Source of the DNA: Kitasatospora sp. GP82
GTDB lineage: Bacteria; Actinomycetota; Actinomycetes; Streptomycetales; Streptomycetaceae
Reading direction: 5' to 3'
Assembly: GCF_029892105.1 (NCBI RefSeq)
Contig: NZ_JARZAJ010000002.1
Location: forward strand, 1 to 64,000
DNA length: 64,000 bases
This document shows positions 24,355 to 32,072 of the stretch, one piece after another (the stretch's first letter is position 1; every line of letters starts with the position of its first letter). The notes under the pieces are model-generated. The model searched no databases, was not told the origin of the DNA, and saw only the letters and a program-made list of their open reading frames with translations. The position numbers and the translations under genes are program-made.

Positions 24355-24521
24355 CCCAGACCCAGCGCCGCACGGGGAACATCCGGATCAGCGCCGACCC
24401 GGCACTCGTCGAGGCCGTACTCGCCGCTCTCCGGGCAGACCCGGCCATCTCGATCGCCCGCGTCTCCAAGGCGCACCCGGAAGCCGACGGCCGCCAACGT
24501 CTGTACGTGCGGGTCCGATGA
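24351..24521 (+). CDS. Small early prophage protein
   Basis: A 56-residue protein (MTQTQRRTGNIRISADPALV...) read from an ATG overlapping the excisionase-like stop. It contains a helix (VEAVLAALRADPAI) followed by beta-strand-like ISIARVSKAH and RLYVRV, resembling a very short beta-alpha-beta fold. No family is recognised. Coupled by 4-bp overlaps on both sides. Confidence 0.65.
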   Translation: MTQTQRRTGNIRISADPALVEAVLAALRADPAISIARVSKAHPEADGRQRLYVRVR

Positions 24522-24988
24522 TCCGCGCGTACCTGCACCCGGACGGCTACACGGTCCGCCTCGACGCCACCGACGCCGCCGAGCACCTGCTCGACCTGGT
24601 CGCGCTCGCCTTCGCCGAGGACGGGCAACACGTCGGCAAACTGCTTCGCACCCTCGCCGCAGCGGCGCAGCACCACCAGGCCCGGCGCGCCGACCCGTCG
24701 ACCACCGATTACGGGCTCGACTCGGCCGGCGCCGCCCGCGACACCGCACGCGATGCCGCCCGCCACGGCCTGCGGTCCGCACTGTTGCGGCTGCGCCGCC
24801 GCGGTCGCCGCCTCGCCCTGGTGCAGCAGCGACAGGCCGCGCTGCTCGACCAGTTGCCCCCGCTCGACGGCCTACTCGCCGTCGACCTGTCCCACCGGAC
24901 CGCGACCGCACTCGGCGACCGCCTGCGCGCCCTAGCAGCGCAAACGGTCGCCGGCCGCCGCGCCATCGAACTGGAGCACGAGAAGTGA
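24518..24988 (+). CDS. Helical early prophage protein of unknown function
   Basis: A 156-residue protein, Ala/Leu/Arg-rich and almost entirely helical after an N-terminal strand (MIRAYLHPDGYTVRLDATD). An RLRRRGRRLALVQQRQAALLDQL stretch (split here only for description) could form an amphipathic or coiled-coil helix. High GC3 supports coding. Overlaps both neighbours by 4 bp. No function is assigned. Confidence 0.7.
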   Translation: MIRAYLHPDGYTVRLDATDAAEHLLDLVALAFAEDGQHVGKLLRTLAAAAQHHQARRADPSTTDYGLDSAGAARDTARDAARHGLRSALLRLRRRGRRLALVQQRQAALLDQLPPLDGLLAVDLSHRTATALGDRLRALAAQTVAGRRAIELEHEK

Positions 24989-25188
24989 GCAACGTCCGCG
25001 CCCTGGGGGTGCTCCCCCGGTCGGGCCGCCTGTTCATAGCCGAGGCTGCCGCCGCGGTGGACGTCGAGCAGGTACGGCAGGTCTGGCACGCCGCGCGCGC
25101 CGCCGGGGAACCCGGGTGGTACCTCGACCGGATCGCCGCCATCGGCCGCACCAGGTCCAGCGCCCGTACGGCCGGGGTCGCCGCGTGA
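24985..25188 (+). CDS. Small early protein with a helix-turn-helix-like segment
   Basis: A 67-residue protein from GTG 24985. SGRLFIAEAAAAVDVEQVRQVWHAARAAG reads in pieces like a short helix-turn-helix (AEAAAAVDVEQVRQ), so a DNA-binding role is possible. The stop overlaps the start of the methyltransferase gene. No family is recognised. Confidence 0.65.
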   Translation: MSNVRALGVLPRSGRLFIAEAAAAVDVEQVRQVWHAARAAGEPGWYLDRIAAIGRTRSSARTAGVAA

Positions 25189-26429
25189 ACGGCCCGGCAG
25201 TGGTCGCGCTGCAGCTGGCCGTTGACGGCGGCGCCGTCCCGTACCCGCAGACGGTGGCCGAGCCGGGCCGACCGAGCGCCCACCGGTCCGCGACCGGGCC
25301 CGCTTCCGGCGTCGAACTGTCCGTCGTTCCTGGACAGTTGGACGCCCTGGACGCCATCGAGGCCGTGGACGGTCCCCGGATCGGGTCGCTGTGCACCGGT
25401 TACGGCGGGCTCGACATGGCGGTGCAATCCGTCCTCGGCGGCTCAGTGGCGTGGCACTCGGACATCGACGCCGGCTCGCGACTGATCCTCTCTCATCACT
25501 GGCCCGTAACGCCCAACCTCGGTGATCTGACGGTCGTCGACTGGGCCGACGTCGAGCCGGTCGACATCATCACCGGCGGATACCCGTGCCAGCCGTTCAG
25601 CACGGCGGGACGCCGGAAGGGAACCGAAGATGCCCGCCATATCTGGCCGTACATTGCCCACGCCCTCGGCGTACTACGACCCCGACTCGCACTCTTTGAG
25701 AACGTGTCAGGGCACCTTTCCTTGGGATTCGACGCCGTTCTCGCCGACCTTGCCCGTCTCGGGTGGGATGCGGAGTGGATCTGTGTTCGAGCGTCCGATG
25801 TCGGCGCGGCCCACCAGCGTCGGCGCCTGTTCATCCTTGCCTGGCCTGCTGCCAACCCCGACGGCGTCGTTCATCCAGGACGTGATCTCGCCCGAGCGCT
25901 GGGAGGCGCGCCGGGCCAGGATGCGCGAGCGGCACGGGAGCGGCGGCCACATGGGTCTGCCGTTGGGGCTGGCGGTGCGACTGCTGCCGAGCCCGACGGC
26001 ATCGGAGCACACCGGCCCCGGGCACGCGGCGCAAGGCGGCCTCAACCTGCGAACCACGATCAGCCTGTTGCCGACACCTCGGGCAAGCGACGGAGTGCAC
26101 GGCAGTCCCAACCAGCATGGCAGCCGGGGGGATCTGACCCTGTCGTCGGCGGCCTATCGGATTGGGGCCCGTACGGCCCGGCAGTTGCGCGATGGGAAGC
26201 GCTCACCCGACCCGCACCCCGGCCAACTGACGATCGGGGACGTCTGAGCCCGCACCTGGTCGAGTGGTTGATGGGCCTGCCCCAGGGTCATGTGACCGCC
26301 GTCCCCGGCCTCAGCCGTCCCGCGCAACTGCACGCGCTGGGCAACGGCGTGGTGCCGCAGCAAGGGGCGTACGCGCTGCGCCTGCTGCTGGAGCGCGCCG
26401 GGTTCACCGCGCGCCCAGCGGACGCCTGA
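25185..26429 (+). CDS. C5-cytosine DNA methyltransferase
   Basis: A 414-residue enzyme with the ordered C5-methyltransferase motifs: SAM loop I (LCTGYGGLDMA, ~69–79), the catalytic Cys135 in GGYPCQPFS (motif IV), ENV at ~172–174 (motif VI), QRRRLF at ~211–216 (motif VIII), and a C-terminal GNGVVPQQ (motif X). It probably protects phage DNA from host restriction. The target-recognition region (about 220–355) has low GC3 (about 60% by hand count over 25,846–26,244) and is overlapped by another open frame with 86%. WGPYGPAVARWE and HLVEWLMGLP return to normal coding statistics. Start GTG overlaps the preceding stop. Confidence 0.92.
   Translation: MNGPAVVALQLAVDGGAVPYPQTVAEPGRPSAHRSATGPASGVELSVVPGQLDALDAIEAVDGPRIGSLCTGYGGLDMAVQSVLGGSVAWHSDIDAGSRLILSHHWPVTPNLGDLTVVDWADVEPVDIITGGYPCQPFSTAGRRKGTEDARHIWPYIAHALGVLRPRLALFENVSGHLSLGFDAVLADLARLGWDAEWICVRASDVGAAHQRRRLFILAWPAANPDGVVHPGRDLARALGGAPGQDARAARERRPHGSAVGAGGATAAEPDGIGAHRPRARGARRPQPANHDQPVADTSGKRRSARQSQPAWQPGGSDPVVGGLSDWGPYGPAVARWEALTRPAPRPTDDRGRLSPHLVEWLMGLPQGHVTAVPGLSRPAQLHALGNGVVPQQGAYALRLLLERAGFTARPADA
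25630..26247 (+). CDS. Nested overlapping reading frame with LLPTP repeats, inside the methyltransferase gene
   Basis: A 205-codon frame, +1 to the methyltransferase, from an ATG with GGAAGGG 8 nt upstream. It carries three repeated motifs: LLPTPTAS, LLPSPTASE and LLPTPRASDG. Over 25,846–26,244, 114 of 133 codons end in G or C (86%), against about 60% in the methyltransferase frame. So in this stretch the nested frame behaves like the main coding frame. From memory, LPTP-repeat proteins occur with phage cytosine methyltransferases. It may be a true overprinted gene, or show that the ancestral methyltransferase changed frame. No function is known. Confidence 0.55.
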   Translation: MPAISGRTLPTPSAYYDPDSHSLRTCQGTFPWDSTPFSPTLPVSGGMRSGSVFERPMSARPTSVGACSSLPGLLPTPTASFIQDVISPERWEARRARMRERHGSGGHMGLPLGLAVRLLPSPTASEHTGPGHAAQGGLNLRTTISLLPTPRASDGVHGSPNQHGSRGDLTLSSAAYRIGARTARQLRDGKRSPDPHPGQLTIGDV

Positions 26430-26494
26430 CCCCCTCCACTGCCACCTCTCCCTTTATCCGCCAATCCACCTGATTCTCAAGGGAGTTCACGCCA

Positions 26495-27424
26495 GTGACC
26501 TGGTTCAAAGTCGACGACACGGCCTACTCGCACCCGAAGCTGATCAAGGCCGGGAACGCCGCGCTCGGGCTGTGGCTGCGCTGCGGCGCTTACACCGCGC
26601 AGCACCTGACCGAGGGCCGTATCCCCGGCGTGGTGGCCGCCATGTTCGGCACCGGGCCGCAGGCCGCCAAGCTGGTCACGTCCGGGCTGTGGCACGAGAG
26701 CGGGCACGTCTGCCCGCAGTGCCCGGCCGTGGTCACGGGCGAGTACCTGATGCACGACTTCCTGCGCTACAACCCGACCCGCGCGAGCGTCGAGGGCAGC
26801 CGCAAACGCGAGGCGGACCGGAAGCAAAGGGGGCGCAATCGCCAGCGATCGGGGGCCGATTCGCCGGCCGATCCGCCTCCGTTCGGCGCCGATCCGGAGG
26901 CGGACGGCGACGAATCCGGTCCGGATTGGCCCCCGGATTCCGGCGAAAGCGCAGGTCACGGCCCGGTGTCCCAGGGGGACGGTCCGGGGGTGTCCCACCT
27001 GTCCCGGCCCGGCCCGACCCGACCCGTAGAGAGTGGTGGGGATAGTAGAGAGAGTTCAGGCCGTAGCGGGCCTGCGCCCGGACCTGCTCTCTGCGCTCTG
27101 CCCGCCGGCTGGGAGCCCGACGACGCGCTGATCGGCTGGGCGTCGGCGGCCGGTCACCTGCAGCGGCTGGGACTGGACGGCCTCGACTACGCCACGGCCA
27201 AGTGGCGCGCCCGCCGGGCTACCGGCCCGATGCGGAGCGTGCAGCAGTGGCGGCTCGACTGGCAGCAGTGGATCACCAGGGAGAGGCCCGAGGCGCCGGC
27301 CGCCGGCCGCCACCTGCAGGCCGTGCCGGGTTCCCGTCCTTCCCGCGCCGAGCAGCACGCCGCCGCGCTGCAGGCCGCCCTCGACGAGATGAACACCGCC
27401 AGCAACGAGGAGGACAGCGCGTGA
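26495..27424 (+). CDS. Phage replication-type protein with N-terminal winged helix
   Basis: A 309-residue protein. The start MTWFKVDDTAYSHPKLIKAG, with LGLWLRCGAYTAQHLTEGRIP, is a hallmark of an actinophage protein usually placed with replication genes; it resembles the winged-helix N-domain of replication initiators. A CPQC-type pair (VCPQCP) lies near residue 72. The middle (about 110–190) is a charged, Gly/Pro/Ser-rich linker, and the C-terminal domain (WEPDDALIGWASAAGHLQRLG, WRLDWQQWITRE) is typical of DnaT/primosomal-like endings. GTG start with AAGGGAG 8 nt upstream. Confidence 0.75.
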   Translation: MTWFKVDDTAYSHPKLIKAGNAALGLWLRCGAYTAQHLTEGRIPGVVAAMFGTGPQAAKLVTSGLWHESGHVCPQCPAVVTGEYLMHDFLRYNPTRASVEGSRKREADRKQRGRNRQRSGADSPADPPPFGADPEADGDESGPDWPPDSGESAGHGPVSQGDGPGVSHLSRPGPTRPVESGGDSRESSGRSGPAPGPALCALPAGWEPDDALIGWASAAGHLQRLGLDGLDYATAKWRARRATGPMRSVQQWRLDWQQWITRERPEAPAAGRHLQAVPGSRPSRAEQHAAALQAALDEMNTASNEEDSA

Positions 27425-28104
27425 CCCGCGAAGAGTGCGCCGCGCTGCTCGCCTACGCCGGCCGCATCGACCCGCGCGCCGCCCTGCTCGACCCGGCGGA
27501 GACCGCCGGGCAGCTGGCCACCTGGTGCGAGCTGCTGCGCGACGTGCCCGCCACGGCGCCTGGCGGGTGGGACGCCGCCGCTGCGGTGCGCCGCCACGTC
27601 GAGTGCAGCCCGTACCCGGTTCTGCCCGTGGACATCACCCGCCCGTGGGCCGCCCACCGCCGGGAGCTGCTCGCCCGGCACACCGACCCGCGCCCGGCCG
27701 TCGACCCCGACGACGTCGCCGCCTACCAGGACGCGATCCGGGCGCAGCGGAACGCGGTCGCCACCGGGCAGGCGGCGCCGAGCGGCTCCCGGCAGCTGAC
27801 CGGCGGCCCGCACCCCACGGTCGCCGCCCGCATCGCCGGCCGCGCGCTGCCCGCCGACGCCGCCGAAGCACTCGCCCCGTACCGGCCCGCCCGCGCCGCC
27901 CGCCAGGCCGCCGCAGCGGCGGGCAGGCCCGACGCCCTATCCGTGCCGTGCGGCTGGTGCCGCGCACCCGTCGGCGAGCAGTGCCGGCGCCGCACCAACG
28001 CCACCCCAGACCGGCCCGGCACCTGGACCCGCCGCCGCACCCCGCACCCGACCCGCACCGACGACGCCGCCGCCCGGCCCGCCCGACAGGAGCACGCCGC
28101 ATGA
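27421..28104 (+). CDS. Prophage protein with C-terminal zinc-finger-like motif
   Basis: A 227-residue protein. The N-terminal half (LLAYAGRIDPRAALL, AAAVRRHVE) looks like the small helical domain found in actinophage early proteins. The C-terminal part has VPCGWCRAPVGEQC with Arg/His-rich sequence ending RRTPHPTR, a zinc-ribbon type I know from Streptomyces elements. A role in nucleic-acid binding is inferred. GTG start overlaps the preceding stop by 4 bp. Confidence 0.7.
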   Translation: MTREECAALLAYAGRIDPRAALLDPAETAGQLATWCELLRDVPATAPGGWDAAAAVRRHVECSPYPVLPVDITRPWAAHRRELLARHTDPRPAVDPDDVAAYQDAIRAQRNAVATGQAAPSGSRQLTGGPHPTVAARIAGRALPADAAEALAPYRPARAARQAAAAAGRPDALSVPCGWCRAPVGEQCRRRTNATPDRPGTWTRRRTPHPTRTDDAAARPARQEHAA

Positions 28105-28535
28105 GCACCCACCACCACACCGCCCCGCGCGGCCACGGCGCCGACGCCGAGGCCCTGCTGCACCTGATCGACCGCGCCGAGCGCGGCGCCCTGCTCCCGG
28201 CCGAGGCCGCGCTGCTGCGCGCCGGAGTCCGCGACATGGCCACGTACCGGGATTGGTGCACCGAGTGGTCGCGCCTCGCCGCCGAGGGCCGACGCCGCGC
28301 CCACCTGCTGCGGCGCGCCCTGCGCCGCGCGGTGGCACGGGCGCAGCGCGGCCGACAGGCCGAGGCCGAACTCGCCGCCTGGCACGCGGTGCTGGACGGC
28401 AAGCCCGTGCCGGTCCGGATCAGCCAGCAGGCGTACGAGCAGATCCTCGCCGCGCAGCTGCTGCACAGCCTGACCTTCGCCGACGCCGCCGACCGACTCG
28501 CCGGTCTCAACCCGCCGAAGCCGTCGGCCCGATGA
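28101..28535 (+). CDS. Helical prophage protein of unknown function
   Basis: A 144-residue, Ala/Arg-rich helical protein. After a His-rich start (MSTHHHTAPRGHG), AEALLHLIDRAERGALLPAEAALLR and YRDWCTEWSRLAAEGRRR-type helices suggest a coiled or bundled fold. It overlaps both neighbours by 4 bp in the early operon. No family recognised. Confidence 0.65.
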   Translation: MSTHHHTAPRGHGADAEALLHLIDRAERGALLPAEAALLRAGVRDMATYRDWCTEWSRLAAEGRRRAHLLRRALRRAVARAQRGRQAEAELAAWHAVLDGKPVPVRISQQAYEQILAAQLLHSLTFADAADRLAGLNPPKPSAR

Positions 28536-29446
28536 CCGGCCTGGGCGCCCCCGTACCTGCAAGAGGGGCGCCCAGGTCACCCAACTGCCCATGCACCGAC
28601 GCCTGGAGAGAGCGCACCGTGTACCAGCCCGCCCAACTGCACCGAGCCGTCGCCCAGCTGCGCACCGTCCGCCAGGAGTGGGCCGCTTTGATGGTCGCGA
28701 TCGAGACGCCGCCGCCCGCCGCGTGGCCGCCCGCGCAGCTGTCCACGCACCTGGCGCAGCAGCAGGCCGCCGACGACGCCGCGCTGCCGGTCACCGACCG
28801 GACGCCGCTCACCCTGCGCCAGCACCCCGCACCGGCCAACCTGACCGCCCTCGACGCCGCCGTGCGCGTCGAACGGATGCTGTTCGACCTCGCCGACACC
28901 CTCGCCGCCGCCGTGCAGCGCCCGATCGCCCGCCAGCTGGCCAGCAGCCCCGGCCGGGTGCCCGTGTGGGCCGACGATCCGGCCGACGCCGACGACCCGC
29001 GCCGCTGGCGCTACCCGAGCCCCACCGACCCCGGCAGTCGCCGCCACGGCGCGCACTGGGCCGCCGTGTGGGTCGAGGGCCGCCTGCTGGACGACGACAC
29101 CGCCCCGGAGCAGCAGGCGGACTACACCGCACGGCCGGCCCTGTTCGGCCTGCTGCCGGGCCACCTGCGGCACGAGGCCGTGCGCGTCGCCGGGCAGTGC
29201 GAGCGCCTCGTGCTGCACGCCCTGCAGCTCGACCCGCGCTCGACCCCCGTCGAGGACCGGCCCTGCCCGTGGTGCGGCGGCGAGCTGACCGTGCACACCG
29301 CCCCCGGCGAAGCACCGAGGGCCACCTGCTCGACCGGCCCGTCGTGCACAGCGCCCGTGCCGGTCGACCCGGACGGGCTGCGCGTCTGGGGCATCACGGA
29401 CCTGCCCGCGCTCGCTACCGCCCTGGCGAGCAGAGCGGCGGCCTGA
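28532..29446 (+). CDS. Prophage protein with C-terminal zinc ribbon
   Basis: A 304-residue protein from ATG 28532, which overlaps the preceding stop. GTG 28619 with GGAGAG 8 nt upstream is an equally good start. The N-terminal part is helical; a zinc ribbon (RPCPWCGGEL, then CSTGPSC) sits near residues 250–275. TPLTLRQHPAPANLTALDAAVRVERMLFDL (read as two halves) gives a helical centre. This type is common in Streptomyces phages, but the function is unknown. Confidence 0.7.
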   Translation: MTGLGAPVPARGAPRSPNCPCTDAWRERTVYQPAQLHRAVAQLRTVRQEWAALMVAIETPPPAAWPPAQLSTHLAQQQAADDAALPVTDRTPLTLRQHPAPANLTALDAAVRVERMLFDLADTLAAAVQRPIARQLASSPGRVPVWADDPADADDPRRWRYPSPTDPGSRRHGAHWAAVWVEGRLLDDDTAPEQQADYTARPALFGLLPGHLRHEAVRVAGQCERLVLHALQLDPRSTPVEDRPCPWCGGELTVHTAPGEAPRATCSTGPSCTAPVPVDPDGLRVWGITDLPALATALASRAAA

Positions 29447-29555
29447 GCCGCCCGGTGCGGTGCGGCGGATTCCCGCCGCACCGCCCGTACCGTTCGACGA
29501 CATGTGGGGAGAATTCGGGTGCGCGCTGCTGGCATCCGGGCCCATCCTGAGACCC

Positions 29556-30335
29556 ATGACTGCACCGATCCCAGACGCGCCTGAACTCCTCCGGATCATT
29601 CCGGCCGTGATCAATAATGCCGACGATCTCCTCGGTGATGCGAGGGTGCTCATGGAAGCCGGGCGAGTGCCGCGCGCCTACTCACTTGCCGTGCTGGCCC
29701 TCGAAGAGTTCGGCAAGGCAAACCTGTGCCTCTACGCGATCGGCGCTGGCCCCGGATTCGCACCGGAGTTCTGGAAGTCATGGCGCACGCACCCGAGAAA
29801 GCTGATCGAGAGTCTCGGCATGCAGTCGCTGGCGAACGGCCTCGGCGGCCAGACCGTCCAGAGTCGACTGGCCGAGATCGTAACGAACTCCAAGGGGACG
29901 CACGATCTGAAGCTGCGCGGCCTGTACGTCGATTACGACCAGGCGGGACAACTTCAGCTGCCGCAGTCCATCACCAGAGAGGCCGCCGAGGCCGTGATCG
30001 AAGTCGCGGCAGACGCCTCGGCGATGGCCCAGGTGTGGCTACAGCCAGACGTGCCCGAGGCATTGCTCAGCGTCGCCACACCCGAGACCCTGGACAGGGT
30101 CCGGGCCATGGCGGAGCAGGCCGCTCTAGCGGACCCCGAGGGCGCGTTCGAGCGGGCGCGCGAACTCCTCGCCCGCGGCACAGGTCAGCCATATGTTGCG
30201 GGCGAGGTCAGTCCATCGCCTGATCCCCTGGCCAACATCGTTACGGAGATGGCGGCAGCGATGGAGAGCTTTCAGGCCGAGCCCGCTCAACAAGAGGCTG
30301 ACACCCGTCAGGCCCAGAAGCCCGACGACCAGTAG
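29556..30335 (+). CDS. AbiV-like abortive infection protein
   Basis: A 259-residue protein with the AbiV signature near its N-terminus: DDLLGDARVLMEAGRVPRAY followed by SLAVLALEEFGKANLCLY (about residues 23–60), typical of the HEPN-related AbiV family. AbiV stops phage growth after infection, by blocking late protein synthesis in Lactococcus. The C-terminal ~100 residues are acidic and less conserved. Start ATG 29556 lacks a clear ribosome site; an ATG 54 nt upstream (MWGEFG) is possible. It lies after the early operon and before the HNH/terminase block, where a moron gene for excluding other phages is expected. GC3 is somewhat lower than its neighbours. Confidence 0.7.
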   Translation: MTAPIPDAPELLRIIPAVINNADDLLGDARVLMEAGRVPRAYSLAVLALEEFGKANLCLYAIGAGPGFAPEFWKSWRTHPRKLIESLGMQSLANGLGGQTVQSRLAEIVTNSKGTHDLKLRGLYVDYDQAGQLQLPQSITREAAEAVIEVAADASAMAQVWLQPDVPEALLSVATPETLDRVRAMAEQAALADPEGAFERARELLARGTGQPYVAGEVSPSPDPLANIVTEMAAAMESFQAEPAQQEADTRQAQKPDDQ

Positions 30336-30387
30336 GCAGTAGAACGCTCTTGCGCCGTTACCTGTCCGTGATCTAAAGTTCGAAGCG

Positions 30388-30440
30388 CTTCCGGCGTGCC
30401 CGGAAGTCCATCGGCACCAGCCCCGCCTACCGGCGGGGCT
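30388..30440 (+). terminator. Double hairpin after the AbiV-like gene
   Basis: CTTCCGG/CCGGAAG (30388–30406) and AGCCCCGCC/GGCGGGGCT (30419–30440). The pair closes the rightward operon. The 238-bp gap 30,336–30,573 holds nothing else I can support. Confidence 0.65.
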
Positions 30441-30573
30441 GTTCGCGCTTCACGACACCATCGCAGGGCGCGCATGCACCTCGACCGGCCAACGCTGTTC
30501 GAGGGCCGCATCCACCAGTACATTCCGACCTTCGTCAAGGGCAGCCCGGAGCGTACAACCACCAACCTGCTGG

Positions 30574-30834
30574 CTACTGGTCGAAGTCCGTTCCCGTGAC
30601 GTGCACGTTGTATCCGTCTCCCAGCCGGAATACGTTGCCGTGCCCGGGGACGTCCATCGCGGAGGGAGTCGAGACGGTGAACTGCGCAGTGACCTTGCAC
30701 TCATGATCGGCGCGCCCATCGTTCCACGTCAGCTTCAGACCGGAGATCGTCGCCTCGTAGGTGTAGCTGCCGTCCGGGTTCGCCGTGGAATCGATTTCCG
30801 TGGCGATGCCCTGGCTGTTGAAGGTAGTGGACAT
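30574..30834 (-). CDS. Small minus-strand prophage protein
   Basis: An 86-residue protein with beta-strand-rich sequence (YTYEATISGLKLTWND, ECKVTAQFTVS, NVFRLGDGYNVHVTGTDFDQ) that looks like a small beta-sandwich. ATG 30834 with GAGGAG about 6 nt upstream. It is transcribed against its neighbours between the AbiV-like and HNH genes, which suggests a lysogenically expressed moron. No family recognised. Confidence 0.65.
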   Translation of the reverse strand: MSTTFNSQGIATEIDSTANPDGSYTYEATISGLKLTWNDGRADHECKVTAQFTVSTPSAMDVPGHGNVFRLGDGYNVHVTGTDFDQ

Positions 30835-30903
30835 GCGGTCTCCTCGAACTACTCGATGCGCTGCTATCACTAGAAGTAACGAGCATTGCGAGGTGATGTG
30901 ACG

Positions 30904-31239
30904 ATGCGTCGGCGTCCATGCCTGGTCTGCAGCGTGCTCACACGCAATCCGAGTCGGTGCGACCGGCATCAGGCCGAATGGCAAGCCAGACAAGACCAGT
31001 TGCGCGGCAGTGCCTCACAGCGCGGCTACGGCACCGCCTACCGCCGCACGGCCGCCGCCGTGCTGGCGAAGCACCGAGCGCAGTACGGCGGCTGGTGCCC
31101 CGGCTACGGCGTTCCTGCTCACCCAGCCGAGGACCTGACCGCCGACCACGTCCTACCGAAGTCGCGCGGCGGCGGCGACCAGCGTGAGAACCTCACCCCG
31201 CTGTGCCGCTCGTGCAACAGCCGCAAGCGCAACCGGTGA
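30904..31239 (+). CDS. HNH endonuclease
   Basis: A 111-residue protein with two zinc-binding pairs (PCLVC at 5–9, with C19; CRSC at 101–104) and the HNH core: DH at 81–82, NLTPL around Asn96 and CNSRKRNR. Phage HNH proteins of this size sit next to terminase and work with it in cutting at cos. Start ATG 30904 with GAGGTGA about 7 nt upstream. The large terminase gene lies 1.3 kb downstream; normally the gap would be shorter. Confidence 0.9.
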   Translation: MRRRPCLVCSVLTRNPSRCDRHQAEWQARQDQLRGSASQRGYGTAYRRTAAAVLAKHRAQYGGWCPGYGVPAHPAEDLTADHVLPKSRGGGDQRENLTPLCRSCNSRKRNR

Positions 31240-31458
31240 CCCCCGACGGGTGACCCACGGTGACGGACACCCCGCCCGGTAGCCGCATACCAGGGGGTGG
31301 GTAGATGCCGCGGGGGTGATCATCTCCGGACCCTGCCCCCCGCCCCAAAACTTCCTGTACGGGTTCTGAGTGGATTTTTCGGGAACCGACAGATCCCGGC
31401 AGACGGCAGCACATCACGGCCGGTGGCCGTTCCACCTCGTTTGCGCCAGCATTGGAGT
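31240..31458. other. Candidate cos/packaging region
   Basis: A 219-bp non-coding gap between the HNH and next genes, with unusual runs (CAGGGGGTGGGTAG, CCCTGCCCCCCGCCCC, AAAACTTCC). Cos sites of HNH-containing siphoviruses lie here, before terminase. This is inferred from position; no cut site can be read from sequence alone. Confidence 0.35.
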
Positions 31459-32052
31459 ATGAGACTAGAAAAGAGTCGAAAAGCGCTGGAGCTAGCAGAA
31501 CGCCATTACGGCCTGCTTGAAGATGCAGCGTCCGACAGCGAATTGTTCCGTGTCGAATTCATCTCCGGCATTGCCATGATTAGGCGAGTTGGATCAATCC
31601 TAAACGACGAAATCAGGGAATGTCATCCGCCCAATTCCGTTCTTGACTGGTGGAAGGGCACAAATGAAGACGTCTTGCTCAAATTCATCAAGGATGTACG
31701 GGATGACGAATTCAAGGCCGGACAGGATCGGAAGACCGCCCACCACTTCATCCACGTTTATGACAGCGCGGGAGCGACAGACTCAGCGAGCGTTGGAGTT
31801 GTGGCATCGGTAGACCTGACCATCAAGCGCAAAGATCAGCCCGACGAAGAGCTCTCCGTTATCAGCTCAGAACCAGAGCCGGAAGCCGAGTCAGCGGATA
31901 TATCGCCGCCCGAACCTCCGTCGAGCCACCGAATTGAGTGGCATTTTGCGGGAGGCGTATACAAGGACAGGGAAGTTCTCCCCATTGTGCACGAGTACAT
32001 TAACAAGATTTCGACTTTGATTGATCAGGCGGAGGGACGTCTTTCGAATTGA
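31459..32052 (+). CDS. Low-GC gene of unknown function between HNH and terminase
   Basis: A 197-residue acidic protein from ATG 31459 with GGAG 5 nt upstream. The N-terminal half is helical (LELAERHYGLLEDAASDSELF, GIAMIRRVGSILNDE), with a block near HHFIHVYD, then a Glu/Pro/Ser-rich linker and a final helical piece (HEYINKISTLIDQ). Its codon choice is unlike every neighbour: about half of third positions are A or T, against some 10–15% around it. It looks like a recent insertion. It sits where phage packaging genes are normally adjacent; no family is recognised. Confidence 0.75.
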   Translation: MRLEKSRKALELAERHYGLLEDAASDSELFRVEFISGIAMIRRVGSILNDEIRECHPPNSVLDWWKGTNEDVLLKFIKDVRDDEFKAGQDRKTAHHFIHVYDSAGATDSASVGVVASVDLTIKRKDQPDEELSVISSEPEPEAESADISPPEPPSSHRIEWHFAGGVYKDREVLPIVHEYINKISTLIDQAEGRLSN

Positions 32053-32072
32053 GCATGAGGGGCGGTGGTTCA

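Noticed and set aside
24344..24988. Extended start of the helical early gene at 24344
   Set aside because: The ATG at 24518 overlaps the preceding stop by 4 bp as elsewhere in this operon; the extension overlaps two other coding genes.
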